From Bacteriovoracaceae bacterium (GTDB lineage: Bacteria; Bdellovibrionota; Bacteriovoracia; Bacteriovoracales; Bacteriovoracaceae), in the NCBI GenBank assembly GCA_947441615.1, contig CANEUH010000005.1, positions 62,001 to 126,000 on the forward strand: 64,000 bases of DNA, written 5' to 3'. This document shows, in pieces, positions 8,574-17,718 of the stretch. The notes beneath the pieces were generated by a model. The model was not told where the DNA came from and searched no databases. It saw only the letters and a list, made by a program, of their open reading frames with translations. How positions within the stretch are numbered: position 1 is the stretch's first letter; every line of letters begins with the position of its first letter. The position numbers were made by a program, and so were the translations under genes.

Positions 8574-9374
8574 TTAGACTTTGGGATTTCTTATAACGTT
8601 TAGCCTAGCTCTGACTGATTCTAATTTCTCTAAACTCAAATCTGCAAAAACAATTTTTTCTCCCTCTCCAGCATCAACTAGAATTTCTCCCCAGGGATCT
8701 ATAATAAGCGAATGACCGAAGGTACTGAGTTTTTCGTTATGTTGACCCCATTGGGCCGAGGCAATGACATAACTTTGGTTCTCAATTGCCCGCGCTCGAA
8801 GAAGGGTATGCCAATGGGCCTTACCTGTGGGAATGGTAAATGCTGAGGAAACGGAGAGGACATTCGCCCCTCGATAAGAGTAGGAACGAAAGAGTTCCGG
8901 AAATCGAAGATCAAAACAAATAGATAGTCCGATATTAAATCCCTCGAGTGAGATCATTTTCGGCGTATTTCCTGGAGAATAAACTCGGGCCTCATCAACA
9001 ATCGTCTGGCTTGGGTGCTTTGACAGATCCACCGCAAACAAATTCATTTTGTCGTAGGTCGCGATCTCATTTCCTTGAGGATCAAAATTATAAGATCGAT
9101 TCATAATTTTTCCGTCCACATTTGTTGCAGCTGAGCCACCCAAAATATACAGACCAGAATGAATGGCGAGATTTCTTATGGCTTCATAATGCTCGTTTTT
9201 ATCCTCTATCAAATAGGGAGTAGGCCTTGTTCCATCTGACATCGAATAAAAAACTTCGGGTAAAAAGACAGCTTTCGCACCTTCTGTTTTTGCCTCAGCA
9301 AGAAAGTTTTTTATTGTGATCAGATTGATCTCTGGTGATAGTACCGATCGTAGCTGAATGACACCAATTTTCAT
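8574..9374 (-). CDS. Nitrilase-superfamily amidase (Nit2/omega-amidase-like)
   Basis: 266 residues from the ATG at 9374, which has GAGG five bases upstream and gives the family N-terminus MKIGVIQLRS. The frame is open further upstream but lacks a ribosome site. The catalytic triad is visible as Glu in FLPEVF, Lys in YDKMNLF and Cys in SICFDLRFPELFR. These enzymes hydrolyse small amides such as 2-oxoglutaramate or deaminated glutathione in the cytoplasm. RARAIENQSYVIASAQWG is the usual carbon-nitrogen hydrolase segment. Substrate is not determined by the sequence. Confidence 0.9.
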   Translation of the reverse strand: MKIGVIQLRSVLSPEINLITIKNFLAEAKTEGAKAVFLPEVFYSMSDGTRPTPYLIEDKNEHYEAIRNLAIHSGLYILGGSAATNVDGKIMNRSYNFDPQGNEIATYDKMNLFAVDLSKHPSQTIVDEARVYSPGNTPKMISLEGFNIGLSICFDLRFPELFRSYSYRGANVLSVSSAFTIPTGKAHWHTLLRARAIENQSYVIASAQWGQHNEKLSTFGHSLIIDPWGEILVDAGEGEKIVFADLSLEKLESVRARLNVIRNPKV

Positions 9375-9430
9375 AAGAACCTCAGTTTCAAATTTACCTA
9401 TTCTATGACCAGTTATAAGATCAATGAGAC

Positions 9431-10384
9431 ATGCTGAAAACAATAATTATAAATTCTCTTAAAATCCTTGTTGCTGCTGGCCTCATCTATTGGTTGGTTT
9501 CTTCTGGTAAACTCGATTTTCAATTATTAACAAAATTGAAAGACCACCCTCTTGCCGTACTTTTGGCCACACTTTTAAGTCTTTTAAATTTCGTTATCAT
9601 TTCGTTTCGCTGGAAGACTATCTTAAAATCACGGTCGCAGGTCACACTCCCCATCCTGGGACTATTAAAAATTACCTGGATCGGACAATTTTTTAGTTCA
9701 GTACTTCCTGGAAGTGTCAGTGGTGATTTAGTTAAAATGCTTTATGTTCAAAAGTTTGATCCCTCTTTTTCAAAAAAGTTCGTCCTTGCTTCCATTCTTA
9801 TTGATAGAGTCATGGGACTTTGTGGATTAATCTTACTCGTCGGAATGAGCTCCCTTATTTTCGGAAGTCAGATTAGTGGTCATTCCCCAGCGATGATACC
9901 TCTCCTAAATTTCAATTACCTGTTGATGATATTAGTGGTGCTATCTTTTCTCGTTTTTTACTTTTTTCACCACTGGATCAGAGGATTCTTGGAAAGAATC
10001 CAGTCAATCGGTCTGAAAGAGATTTTTAGTAAGATCATCAATCTCTGGGATGATTTAGTTTTAATTAAACACCAAATGCTCCAAGCAATTGCGCTTTCAA
10101 TTGGTGTGCAATTTGTTGGAGTTGTCATTTTTTGGTCTCTCATCCAACCCTTTGTCGAAAATCATATGAATTTTATTCAGGCCCTGGCGTTTATTCCCAT
10201 CGGGCTGATTACTCTTGCTCTCCCAGTGGCCCCGTCGGGACTTGGAGTTGGACATGCCATTTTTCAAAAGTTATTTGAGTTAACATCCATCACAAATGGT
10301 GCCTCACTCTTCAACTTGTATTTTGTCGTTTGTTTAGTGGTGAATATTTTCGGAGTCATTCCCTACATAACGTCGAAAAGGTAG
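9431..10384 (+). CDS. Lysylphosphatidylglycerol synthase TM-like (UPF0104) membrane protein
   Basis: 317 residues with about eight hydrophobic helices. It matches the flippase-like transmembrane family found in MprF and archaeal AglD-type proteins. Recognisable segments are FVIISFRWKTIL, FFSSVLPGSVSGDLVKM (the conserved P-G-x-x-G-D stretch) and LPVAPSGLGVGHAIFQKLF near the C-terminus. There is no aminoacyl-transferase domain. A role in moving a lipid or lipid-linked sugar across the inner membrane is inferred from the family. Its start is divergent from the amidase gene; its stop codon lies inside the inverted repeat at 10372-10400. Confidence 0.85.
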   Translation: MLKTIIINSLKILVAAGLIYWLVSSGKLDFQLLTKLKDHPLAVLLATLLSLLNFVIISFRWKTILKSRSQVTLPILGLLKITWIGQFFSSVLPGSVSGDLVKMLYVQKFDPSFSKKFVLASILIDRVMGLCGLILLVGMSSLIFGSQISGHSPAMIPLLNFNYLLMILVVLSFLVFYFFHHWIRGFLERIQSIGLKEIFSKIINLWDDLVLIKHQMLQAIALSIGVQFVGVVIFWSLIQPFVENHMNFIQALAFIPIGLITLALPVAPSGLGVGHAIFQKLFELTSITNGASLFNLYFVVCLVVNIFGVIPYITSKR

Positions 10385-10400
10385 CGTATACCTTTTCGAC
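10372..10400. terminator. Perfect 12-bp inverted repeat between convergent genes
   Basis: GTCGAAAAGGTA (10372-10383) pairs perfectly with TACCTTTTCGAC (10389-10400) around a 5-base loop. It spans the stop codon of the 9431 gene and ends 2 bp before the stop of the 10403 gene. It has no long T-run on either side, so it may terminate weakly, protect 3' ends, or need Rho. It is too perfect to be chance. Confidence 0.5.
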
Positions 10401-10402
10401 AA

Positions 10403-11026
10403 TTAACTAAAAATGAAAATTTTAGTTGGGTCAATGTGCGAGTAGTGCATGGCCTTGGTTTTAAGCGCCTCAAGATGCAGAAGAAAGTTTAACTCATCTT
10501 CAAAACTATTAAGCTTACGAACTTTTTTAGATTGTTTTTTCAGAATCGATTTCACACCTTGTGGAAGGATGCAAACACCCTTCAAAAGATAGTATTCCGA
10601 TTTATATTTGATCACTCTTCCAGTAAAAACATCACCTTCCATTAAGCTAATAGTCGGGTGATCTTTTTTAAGCACAATTTTTTCATCATGAAGAATATCT
10701 TTAAGAACAATTTGCTTTCTAAAACTTGAGCGGTTGAATTCAAAAAGAGAATGATTTACGTTCAAAAATGCCTGTGAGAGTTCTTCATCAAGAACGTTAT
10801 TACGAATATATTCTTCAATCACTTTAGAACCGTCTTTCTGACGGTGTTGGAAGACATACCAATCGTTGAATGAATTCATTCGAGGTTCGAACTCATCTTT
10901 GTCTTCATCTAATTTCCCAGTAAGAGAAAAATACTTATCTTTTGCTTCTTTTAATTCAGCAAAAAACTGCCCTTGAGTGTAAAGGCTTAACACTTTGTCT
11001 AAATGGTCATGAACAATATCTAGCAT
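10403..11026 (-). CDS. Hypothetical protein, cytoplasmic
   Basis: 207 residues, not recognised. No signal peptide or membrane segment is seen. It is rich in charged residues, with acidic stretch KLDEDKDEFEPRM near 40, an SPRY-like or OB-like beta segment EGDVFTGRVIKYKSEYYLLKG around 130-150, and a basic stretch ILKKQSKKVRKL. It starts 10 bp after the lepA stop on the same strand, so it is probably cotranscribed with lepA. Codon use and composition resemble its neighbours. It ends at the inverted repeat 10372-10400. Confidence 0.7.
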   Translation of the reverse strand: MLDIVHDHLDKVLSLYTQGQFFAELKEAKDKYFSLTGKLDEDKDEFEPRMNSFNDWYVFQHRQKDGSKVIEEYIRNNVLDEELSQAFLNVNHSLFEFNRSSFRKQIVLKDILHDEKIVLKKDHPTISLMEGDVFTGRVIKYKSEYYLLKGVCILPQGVKSILKKQSKKVRKLNSFEDELNFLLHLEALKTKAMHYSHIDPTKIFIFS

Positions 11027-11036
11027 AGTAGATATT

Positions 11037-12839
11037 CTACTCTTCAGTCTTTAAAACTGCCAAGAAGGCTTCTTGAGGAATTTCAACATTCCCGACCATT
11101 TTCATCCGTTTTTTACCCTCTTTTTGTTTTTCTAGGAGCTTACGTTTACGAGAAACGTCTCCTCCGTAACATTTAGCGAGTACATTCTTCCGGAGGGCCT
11201 TAACGGTTTCACGGGCAACAACCTTGGCACCAATGGCCGCTTGGATTGCGATATCAAATTGTTGGCGGTCGATCACTTTAAGAAGACGGTGGGTAAGATC
11301 CTTCCCTTTTTGCTGAGAAGTGCCTCTATGAGTAATCACGGATAGGGCATCAACCTTATCTCCGTTAAGAAGGACATCAAGTTTTACCATGTCAGATTCC
11401 ATATACTCATTTAATTCATAGTCCATCGAAGCGTATCCCTTGGACAATGATTTAAGCTGGTCATAAAAATCAAACATCATTTCAGAAAGAGGAAGAATAT
11501 AAATAAGCTGAACTCTATCTTCAGTAATGTAATTAATCGCTTGCTGCTGGCCTCTGCGATCCTCACAGAGCTTGATGATTTTTCCAACGAATTCATTAGG
11601 AAGATGAATCGATAATTTCACAGTCGGCTCAAGAATCGTTTCAATCATACTTGGATCAGGGAGTTTAGCGGGATTATCCACAATAATTTTTTCACCACTC
11701 GCGGTAATCACATGATAACTACATGATGGAGCAGTTGAAATAAGAGCAAGATTGAACTCTCTTTCTAACCTCGTTTGGATAATATCCATATGAAGTAGAC
11801 CCAAGAATCCACAACGAAAACCAAACCCTAAGGCTTGAGAGACTTCAGGTTCGTAGGTAAAGGAAGAATCATTGAGAGCTAATTTTTCTAAGGCCTCTTT
11901 TAAGATTTCATACTCTTCAGAATCAACTGGGAAAATTCCACAGAAAACCATCGGTTTGATTTCTTTATAACCAGCTAACGATGGAGTTGAGTCTTTTTTA
12001 TCTGTGTGAACAATGGTGTCTCCCACTTTAACGTCACGAACTGTTTTAATGCCACAGACAATCATGCCCACTTCGCCGGCACCAAGCTCATTAACCTCAT
12101 GATAAAAAGGTTGATGAACAGCTAATTTAATCACTTCGTAATCCTGGCCAGAGAATTTAAAGTGGATTTTATCTTTTACTTTTAAATTACCCTCCATGAT
12201 TCTCGCTAGAACCACCACACCTCTATATGGATCAAACCAAGAGTCAAAAATAAGTGCCTGGAGAGGATTTTCTAACTTACCTGTTGGCGGTGGAATTTTT
12301 TTTACAATTTCCTCTAACAGTCCATCCACCCCTAGGCCGGATTTTCCCGAAACTAGCGGGGCTTCAGATGCATCAAGACCAATAACATCTTCAACTTCTT
12401 TTTTAACTTTTTCTGGATCTGCGTGAGGGAGATCAATCTTATTAATGACAGGAATAATTTCAAGATTATTTTCTAGCGCCATGTAAACGTTGGCGAGGGT
12501 TTGGGCCTCAATCCCTTGGGAAGCATCCACGATGAGAAGGGCACCTTCGCAAGAAGCAAGGGAGCGCGACACTTCGTAGGTAAAATCCACATGTCCCGGA
12601 GTATCGATCAAATTAAAAAAATAGGTTTTACCATCTTGAGCTTTGTACTGAAGGCGAACGGTCTGGGCCTTAATCGTAATTCCACGTTCTTTTTCAAGAT
12701 CCATGTTATCCAATAATCTGTCCGTTTTTTCGCGGTCAGAGATGGCCTTGGTCATCTCGATAATTCGATCAGCAAGCGTCGATTTACCATGGTCAATGTG
12801 AGCAATAATAGAAAAATTTCGAATGAGACTCGTATCCAT
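11037..12839 (-). CDS. lepA: Elongation factor 4 (LepA) GTPase
   Basis: 600 residues, the standard LepA length. G1 is [14 protein letters not shown]2 contains the [10 protein letters not shown] switch, G3 DTPGHVDF and G4 [10 protein letters not shown]. The LepA-specific C-terminal domain ends [20 protein letters not shown], with the CKYGGD-like stretch seen as [21 protein letters not shown]. It acts on stalled or mis-translocated ribosomes and in 30S biogenesis. The signature [17 protein letters not shown] is intact. Confidence 0.98.
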   Translation of the reverse strand: MDTSLIRNFSIIAHIDHGKSTLADRIIEMTKAISDREKTDRLLDNMDLEKERGITIKAQTVRLQYKAQDGKTYFFNLIDTPGHVDFTYEVSRSLASCEGALLIVDASQGIEAQTLANVYMALENNLEIIPVINKIDLPHADPEKVKKEVEDVIGLDASEAPLVSGKSGLGVDGLLEEIVKKIPPPTGKLENPLQALIFDSWFDPYRGVVVLARIMEGNLKVKDKIHFKFSGQDYEVIKLAVHQPFYHEVNELGAGEVGMIVCGIKTVRDVKVGDTIVHTDKKDSTPSLAGYKEIKPMVFCGIFPVDSEEYEILKEALEKLALNDSSFTYEPEVSQALGFGFRCGFLGLLHMDIIQTRLEREFNLALISTAPSCSYHVITASGEKIIVDNPAKLPDPSMIETILEPTVKLSIHLPNEFVGKIIKLCEDRRGQQQAINYITEDRVQLIYILPLSEMMFDFYDQLKSLSKGYASMDYELNEYMESDMVKLDVLLNGDKVDALSVITHRGTSQQKGKDLTHRLLKVIDRQQFDIAIQAAIGAKVVARETVKALRKNVLAKCYGGDVSRKRKLLEKQKEGKKRMKMVGNVEIPQEAFLAVLKTEE

Positions 12840-12898
12840 AGGCGTATGCTTGATCCTCGAATTTAATGTGCGTGGTCAAGCATACACTATTGGAAAGG

Positions 12899-14068
12899 CT
12901 AAACAAAGACCTCTTTACTGATAATCATCATGTAGTTGTCCAGATTAGATTCCTTCCCGCGAATAGGAATAACGTTGGCATAGCCTTGAAATACCTCAGA
13001 GGTTTCATGAAAGGTATACTCACCAGTTGCTGGATCGATCACTTTTTTACGTTTTGGAATCGTAATTTCAGCATTTTCAATTTTTGAGCGGCGCTTAATG
13101 GCAAGCTCGAAGGTTTCAACAATAGAGTCAGGCATAAGGGTATCAGTTAGATTTTTATTTAGAACGTCATCTGACTGGATCTCAAGGGTCGCATACATAG
13201 GATTGTTGAGATAAATGAGCTCACCCTTAGCATTGGCGATCATAATGTTCTTTTTGATCATGTTAGCGAGTGTATCAAATTTTCTGTGTTCAATAGAAAT
13301 TCTGTCAGTTCTTAATTGCTCAAAACGCTTCATATTTTGAATCATTTTATTAAGTTCGCGCGCTAATTCCCCTATTTCGTCATCCTGATCATAAAAAATA
13401 CTCACGTCAAAATTCACGTCCTGGAGTTCACGAACAGCATCATTAATTTTTTTAAAAGGCATCGCAATTTTTCCAGGAACGACAAGGGAGAGAAGAATCG
13501 TACCCAAGAAAGTAATAATCAGAGTTATCAACATATTTCGACGAGTTTCACCAATAATGACTTTAACCTGTTTATCCCGCTGTTCGTTTTGAAAATACTG
13601 AATGTCTTGAAATTCAGAGAAAGCTTCCAGGATTTTATCCGTTAATTCATTAATTGTCGTAACCCCTTCACCATCTCGATAAAACAGAGAGGACTTAGTG
13701 ACAATTGTTTTAAGAGAATCTACATATCCCTGCATTTTAGAGATAATTTTTTTAGCTTCAATTTCAGTGTAGAAACTATCGAGCCTTTGAAGTTGTGACT
13801 GAAAGCCTTCACAGAGATTCTCAAGTCGCTTGAGATCCTCTGGAGTAGGTTTCGAGGTGATAATTTTTTTCTGCATTTTTAAAATGGAGACGGCCGAGAT
13901 TCTCACTTCATCAGTCAGCTGTGAAATTTTATTCGAACTAATAGTAATAGATGAAATTTGACCATTCAGTGAATCCAAAAAGAAAAATACCGTAAACCCC
14001 ATTACAAGGACCACAATATTCGCGATTATAAAACTAGCAGCTACACGACGCTTTAAGGACAATTGCAT
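12899..14068 (-). CDS. Membrane signalling protein with HAMP and PAS domains, no output domain
   Basis: 389 residues. TM1 lies at about 12-32 (SFIIANIVVLVMGFTVFFFL). A periplasmic four-helix-like region spans 33-170, and TM2 is at about 176-195 (LITLIITFLGTILLSLVV). HAMP follows at about 196-250 (KINDAVRELQDVNFDVSIFYDQDDEIG), then PAS at about 258-345 (MIKKNIMIANAKGELIYLNNPMYATLE). There is no histidine kinase, GGDEF, EAL or methyl-accepting domain. It starts 12 bp after trkA with Shine-Dalgarno GGAGAA, so it probably belongs to the potassium uptake operon. It may sense envelope or ionic state and act by protein contact; this is inference. Confidence 0.85.
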   Translation of the reverse strand: MQLSLKRRVAASFIIANIVVLVMGFTVFFFLDSLNGQISSITISSNKISQLTDEVRISAVSILKMQKKIITSKPTPEDLKRLENLCEGFQSQLQRLDSFYTEIEAKKIISKMQGYVDSLKTIVTKSSLFYRDGEGVTTINELTDKILEAFSEFQDIQYFQNEQRDKQVKVIIGETRRNMLITLIITFLGTILLSLVVPGKIAMPFKKINDAVRELQDVNFDVSIFYDQDDEIGELARELNKMIQNMKRFEQLRTDRISIEHRKFDTLANMIKKNIMIANAKGELIYLNNPMYATLEIQSDDVLNKNLTDTLMPDSIVETFELAIKRRSKIENAEITIPKRKKVIDPATGEYTFHETSEVFQGYANVIPIRGKESNLDNYMMIISKEVFV

Positions 14069-14080
14069 ATATTCTCCGAC

Positions 14081-14776
14081 TTAAACTTCTTCTAATTCAT
14101 GAAATAATCGGTCCAGGTTTTTTTCACTTCCAACGAGAACAACGACATCATCGGCTTCAATGACATCCATAGGAAGTGGTGAATCATTAATGACGACTCG
14201 ATAAGCTGCCTTCCCTTCTTCAGTGATATAAGGGACTCTTTTTTGAAGGGCCACAATATTTAAGGAATAGTTCTGACGAATCTGAGACTCAACGAGAGTT
14301 TTTCCTTCAAAAGATTTTCCTAGTCTTAATTCGACAATCGAATAACCGGCTGCAAAATTATAGCGCTGAAGAACATGGGGGGCAGCTATTTTACTGGCCA
14401 CGATTTCACCCATTTCTTCCTCAACCTTTACAATTTCAGAGGCCCCAATTTCTCTTAGAACGTGCTCGTGAAGCTGATTCGTAGCTCGTGCGACAACTCG
14501 ACCCACTCCAAGTTTTCTAAGCATCGCTACCGCCATAATACTCATTTGAATATTGTCTCCGATAGCGACAATGGCCGAATCGACATCTGAAATATTCACG
14601 GCGCGAAGAGATTTCTCTTGAGTCACATCGATACAAATCGCATGGGAAACCTTGTCCTTAATTCGATCAACGAGTTCAGGATTTGAATCGATCGCCAATA
14701 CCTCAGCACCTTTTTCAAATAGCCTCACAGCTGTTTTTGCACCAAATGTTCCAAGACCAATGACTGCTACAATCAT
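14081..14776 (-). CDS. Potassium uptake regulatory subunit, TrkA/KtrA family (RCK domain)
   Basis: 231 residues with one RCK unit. The Rossmann N-terminal part has GLGTFGAKTAVRL (GxGxxG near residue 7) and VLAIDSNPELVDRI with the nucleotide-binding Asp. VARATNQLHEHVLREIGASEIV is the typical RCK core, and the TrkA-C part spans about 140-231. It gates the partner channel TrkH/KtrB in response to ATP/ADP or NAD(H). The single RCK unit makes it KtrA-like rather than the duplicated E. coli TrkA. It begins 3 bp after the channel gene, on the same strand. Confidence 0.93.
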   Translation of the reverse strand: MIVAVIGLGTFGAKTAVRLFEKGAEVLAIDSNPELVDRIKDKVSHAICIDVTQEKSLRAVNISDVDSAIVAIGDNIQMSIMAVAMLRKLGVGRVVARATNQLHEHVLREIGASEIVKVEEEMGEIVASKIAAPHVLQRYNFAAGYSIVELRLGKSFEGKTLVESQIRQNYSLNIVALQKRVPYITEEGKAAYRVVINDSPLPMDVIEADDVVVLVGSEKNLDRLFHELEEV

Positions 14777-14779
14777 AAA

Positions 14780-16504
14780 TTATCCTATTAATACTTTCCC
14801 TTCCGGGTATTCTACATTACTTGGCATGACCGCTCTAGAACCAACTGCGAGAACGAGTGTCAGAGGACCAACACGTCCGATAAACATCATAATAATAATG
14901 GTTAGTTTTCCTAATAAAGTCAGAAAGGGAGTGATTCCTACTGAGAGTCCCACGGTTCCAAAAGCACTAACAACTTCAAAGAAAACCGAAAGAAAACTCT
15001 TATCGGGCTCAAGCCTCATCAAGACGAGCACTCCGGCACTCACAACGATGAGTGATATAATAAAGATCGCAATAGATTTAACGACCGTAGCTGAACTTAC
15101 TTTTCTTTCGAAAAACTCCACATCTGACTTTCCTTTTAAGGTTGCTGTGACAGATTGAAGGAGAATCGCAAAAGTTGTTGTTTTAACCCCGCCACCAGTT
15201 GAACCTGGAGAAGCTCCGATAAACATTAAGAGAATTAACATATAGAGACTGTGCGGGTGAAGAGCGTTTAAATTAATCGTATTAAAGCCAGCTGTCCGAG
15301 GAGTCACGGCCTGAAAGAAGGCAACCTGAAACCTCTGCCACATGGACATATCTTCAAACGCATGAAGAAATTCTCCAAAGAAAAGATAAATGGTTCCAAA
15401 GATTATCAAGATTGCATTCACAGTAAGAACGAGCTTGGTATGAACTGAGAGGTGCTTAAATGTTCTTTTTGATTTAAAGGTCTGAAAGACATCCTTCATC
15501 ACAGAAAACCCGATCCCACCAAAGATAAGGAGAAAAGCAACTGTCATATGAATGAGTGGGACAAATTTAAAGTCCTCTAAATTATTATTAAATAGAGCAT
15601 AACCTGCATTACAAAAGGCCATGATGGAATGGTAAAATCCAAAATATAAGGACTGACCGATCTCAAAACCTAATTGATAAAAACCAATCGTTAAAAGGAT
15701 CGCACCCACAAACTCAATGACAAAAGTATAGCGAATAATATCCACAATTAGTTTTAGTAATTCTTCAGTGCCGGATGTATCTAGCACGTCTTGCATAATG
15801 ACCTGCTCTCTCATCTGAAGATTTTTACCCATAATGACGGCCATTGAACTTGATAGGGTCATAATTCCAAGCCCACCAACCTGAGCGAGAAGAAGCATGA
15901 TCATTTGGCCAAAAATACTAAACTCATCAGGAAGAGAGATTGATGAAAGTCCTGTCACACAAGTGGCCGAAGTGGACATAAAAAGCGCATCTATGAAATG
16001 AATCGTTTTCCCTGGAGCGGCAGACACAGGCAAAATAAGAATGAGAGCGCCAAGTAAAATCCAACCACCAAAAGAGAGAAGAACCACCTGAGCTGGAGCG
16101 AGCTTTAGGCGAAAAAGAAAACTACTTGTTCCGACATAATTTTTAGGAGCTACTTCTGGTTTTTCATACAAAGAAATAATGCTCGAGAACAAATGAACAG
16201 CAGATAACCAATAAACAAACTCGATATCTCCCCAAGTGATGATCATGGGAACAAAGATAATTAATGAAAAAACATAACGCCTAAAGAAGTCTTCAAATCC
16301 CCCACTCTTAAGAAAATTTGAAAGAAGAGACACGAACAATACCAGTGGTGCCACCCAAATAATATGAGATGTGATCTCTCCCATCGGAAGCCTCGCCAGG
16401 ACTTCTGGGAATTGATGGGATTTCTGAAATGTGTAGATGAGGACGAATACGCCATTGATGAAAATTTCAAGCATCAATGGGATTCTTCCCATAATATAAT
16501 TCAT
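14780..16504 (-). CDS. Potassium uptake channel subunit, TrkH/KtrB family
   Basis: 574 residues, longer than typical KtrB (about 450) because of about 110 residues of extra N-terminal membrane helices. The four P-loop selectivity motifs are visible: STSATCVTGL (about 185), FCNAGYALF, TPRTAGFNTI and SAFGTVGLSVG. The glycine-rich intracellular gate region GASPGSTGGGVKTTT lies near 430. It conducts K+ or Na+-coupled K+ uptake across the inner membrane with the RCK subunit encoded next. Divergent from the RNA methyltransferase gene, 46 bp apart. Confidence 0.93.
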   Translation of the reverse strand: MNYIMGRIPLMLEIFINGVFVLIYTFQKSHQFPEVLARLPMGEITSHIIWVAPLVLFVSLLSNFLKSGGFEDFFRRYVFSLIIFVPMIITWGDIEFVYWLSAVHLFSSIISLYEKPEVAPKNYVGTSSFLFRLKLAPAQVVLLSFGGWILLGALILILPVSAAPGKTIHFIDALFMSTSATCVTGLSSISLPDEFSIFGQMIMLLLAQVGGLGIMTLSSSMAVIMGKNLQMREQVIMQDVLDTSGTEELLKLIVDIIRYTFVIEFVGAILLTIGFYQLGFEIGQSLYFGFYHSIMAFCNAGYALFNNNLEDFKFVPLIHMTVAFLLIFGGIGFSVMKDVFQTFKSKRTFKHLSVHTKLVLTVNAILIIFGTIYLFFGEFLHAFEDMSMWQRFQVAFFQAVTPRTAGFNTINLNALHPHSLYMLILLMFIGASPGSTGGGVKTTTFAILLQSVTATLKGKSDVEFFERKVSSATVVKSIAIFIISLIVVSAGVLVLMRLEPDKSFLSVFFEVVSAFGTVGLSVGITPFLTLLGKLTIIIMMFIGRVGPLTLVLAVGSRAVMPSNVEYPEGKVLIG

Positions 16505-16550
16505 GAAACTAATTTTACGCTTTTTTTTAAATTACTCATAGGAATTGTTC

Positions 16551-17651
16551 ATGAATTCAAAACGTACTACCCCCTTTCACATTACCGGAGTCGATAGTCT
16601 TGGGCAGGGAGTTAGTAAAATGACAGAAAAGGTCACTTTCATAGCTAAAACGACGCTGGGAGATGAAGGTGAGGCCGAAATCATGTCAGAAAAGAAAGGT
16701 GTCGCCTTTGCCAGATTAAAAAAGTTAAACAAATCTTCAGACCTACGTGTTGAACCAGATTGTAAGCACTACTCTTCTTGCCCATCATGCCACTACCTTC
16801 ATGTGAACTATTCAGATGAATTGAAATTTAAACGAGAAAATTTTGCAAAACTCTTTAGGAAGTTGCCCCTAAAAAACTTTGAGGTCATTGGGGCTCCGCG
16901 TCGCTCCGGCTACAGAAATCGCATTCAGTTACATTATAGCCTCAAATCTAAGCTAATCGGTATGCGCGATCCTCAAAATTTTACGATCCATCCAATCCCC
17001 AATTGTCTTTTAGGTCTTCCTGAAGTCCTAAAAGAAATCCAAAGATTGTATGAAAATAATCAATGGATGATTGAGGCGCCTCCTGCCCCGATAGAGGGTC
17101 ATGTCGAAATTTACTGGAACAATAATAAGCTTCAAACAAGCTGGAACAAACCCTACTCCGAAGGAGGATTTTCTCAAGTTTATGAGGAAATGAATAAAAA
17201 ACTTAAAGACATCCTGATGGAGGAATTCAAAAAAAATTCTATTTCAGGAATACTTGACCTTTTTGGTGGTGCCGGTAATTTATCTTCAGGACTTAATTAT
17301 AAAAACAGACTTTGCGTCGATATCTACCAGAATTTAAAGGGAGAAGACTTCCTCAGTCTGAATTTATACGAAGAGAATTCTCTAGGCAAAGTCATGAAAG
17401 AAATCAAAAATCGCCCATTCACTCTCACTCACTTAATCCTAGATCCACCAAGGTCTGGTCTTAAAGACCTCGCACTCTGGCTTCAACAATTAAGGCCAAA
17501 ATACGTCGCCTATGTCAGTTGCGATCCACACACGATGGCACGGGATTTAGAAAAACTAGAAGGGTATTCTATACAAAGATCTCTTCTTTTTGACTTTTTC
17601 CCCTCAACTTTTCACTTTGAAAGCCTGATTTTTCTCGAGAGGAAAGAGTGA
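16551..17651 (+). CDS. Uracil-5 RNA methyltransferase, TrmA/RlmD family
   Basis: 366 residues from ATG 16551 (AGGA seven bases upstream). The N-terminal TRAM-like domain is followed by an Fe-S cluster motif, CKHYSSCPSCHYLHVNY (near 62-78). The SAM-binding core has LDLFGGAGNLSSGL, then LILDPPRSGL, the nucleophile cysteine in VSCDPHTMARDL, and the C-terminal FDFFPSTFHFESL. TRAM plus the cysteine cluster favour an RlmD/RlmCD-like rRNA enzyme over TrmA. It is shorter than E. coli RlmD (433). A second, more RlmC-like family member lies at 24875. Confidence 0.88.
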   Translation: MNSKRTTPFHITGVDSLGQGVSKMTEKVTFIAKTTLGDEGEAEIMSEKKGVAFARLKKLNKSSDLRVEPDCKHYSSCPSCHYLHVNYSDELKFKRENFAKLFRKLPLKNFEVIGAPRRSGYRNRIQLHYSLKSKLIGMRDPQNFTIHPIPNCLLGLPEVLKEIQRLYENNQWMIEAPPAPIEGHVEIYWNNNKLQTSWNKPYSEGGFSQVYEEMNKKLKDILMEEFKKNSISGILDLFGGAGNLSSGLNYKNRLCVDIYQNLKGEDFLSLNLYEENSLGKVMKEIKNRPFTLTHLILDPPRSGLKDLALWLQQLRPKYVAYVSCDPHTMARDLEKLEGYSIQRSLLFDFFPSTFHFESLIFLERKE

Positions 17652-17658
17652 ATTAAGT

Positions 17659-17687
17659 TTTACAAAAATCATCCTCTTCCTTAGAAT
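17659..17687 (+). promoter_or_regulatory. Predicted sigma-70-type promoter for the TPR/RodZ-like genes
   Basis: TTTACA (17659-17664), a 17-base spacer and TAGAAT (17682-17687). Each box matches five of six consensus bases. It lies just after the methyltransferase stop and gives a leader of about 25 bases before ATG 17719. Confidence 0.6.
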
Positions 17688-17718
17688 AAAACAAAGCCTT
17701 TATTTATGAGGAGAAGCC

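Noticed and set aside
9375-9443. Longer start for the amidase
   Set aside because: The upstream extension overlaps the divergent gene start and lacks a ribosome site; MKIGVIQL is the family start.
10372-10400. The perfect inverted repeat as an attachment or recombination site
   Set aside because: It lies exactly at convergent gene ends and no integrase is nearby; a 3'-end hairpin is simpler.
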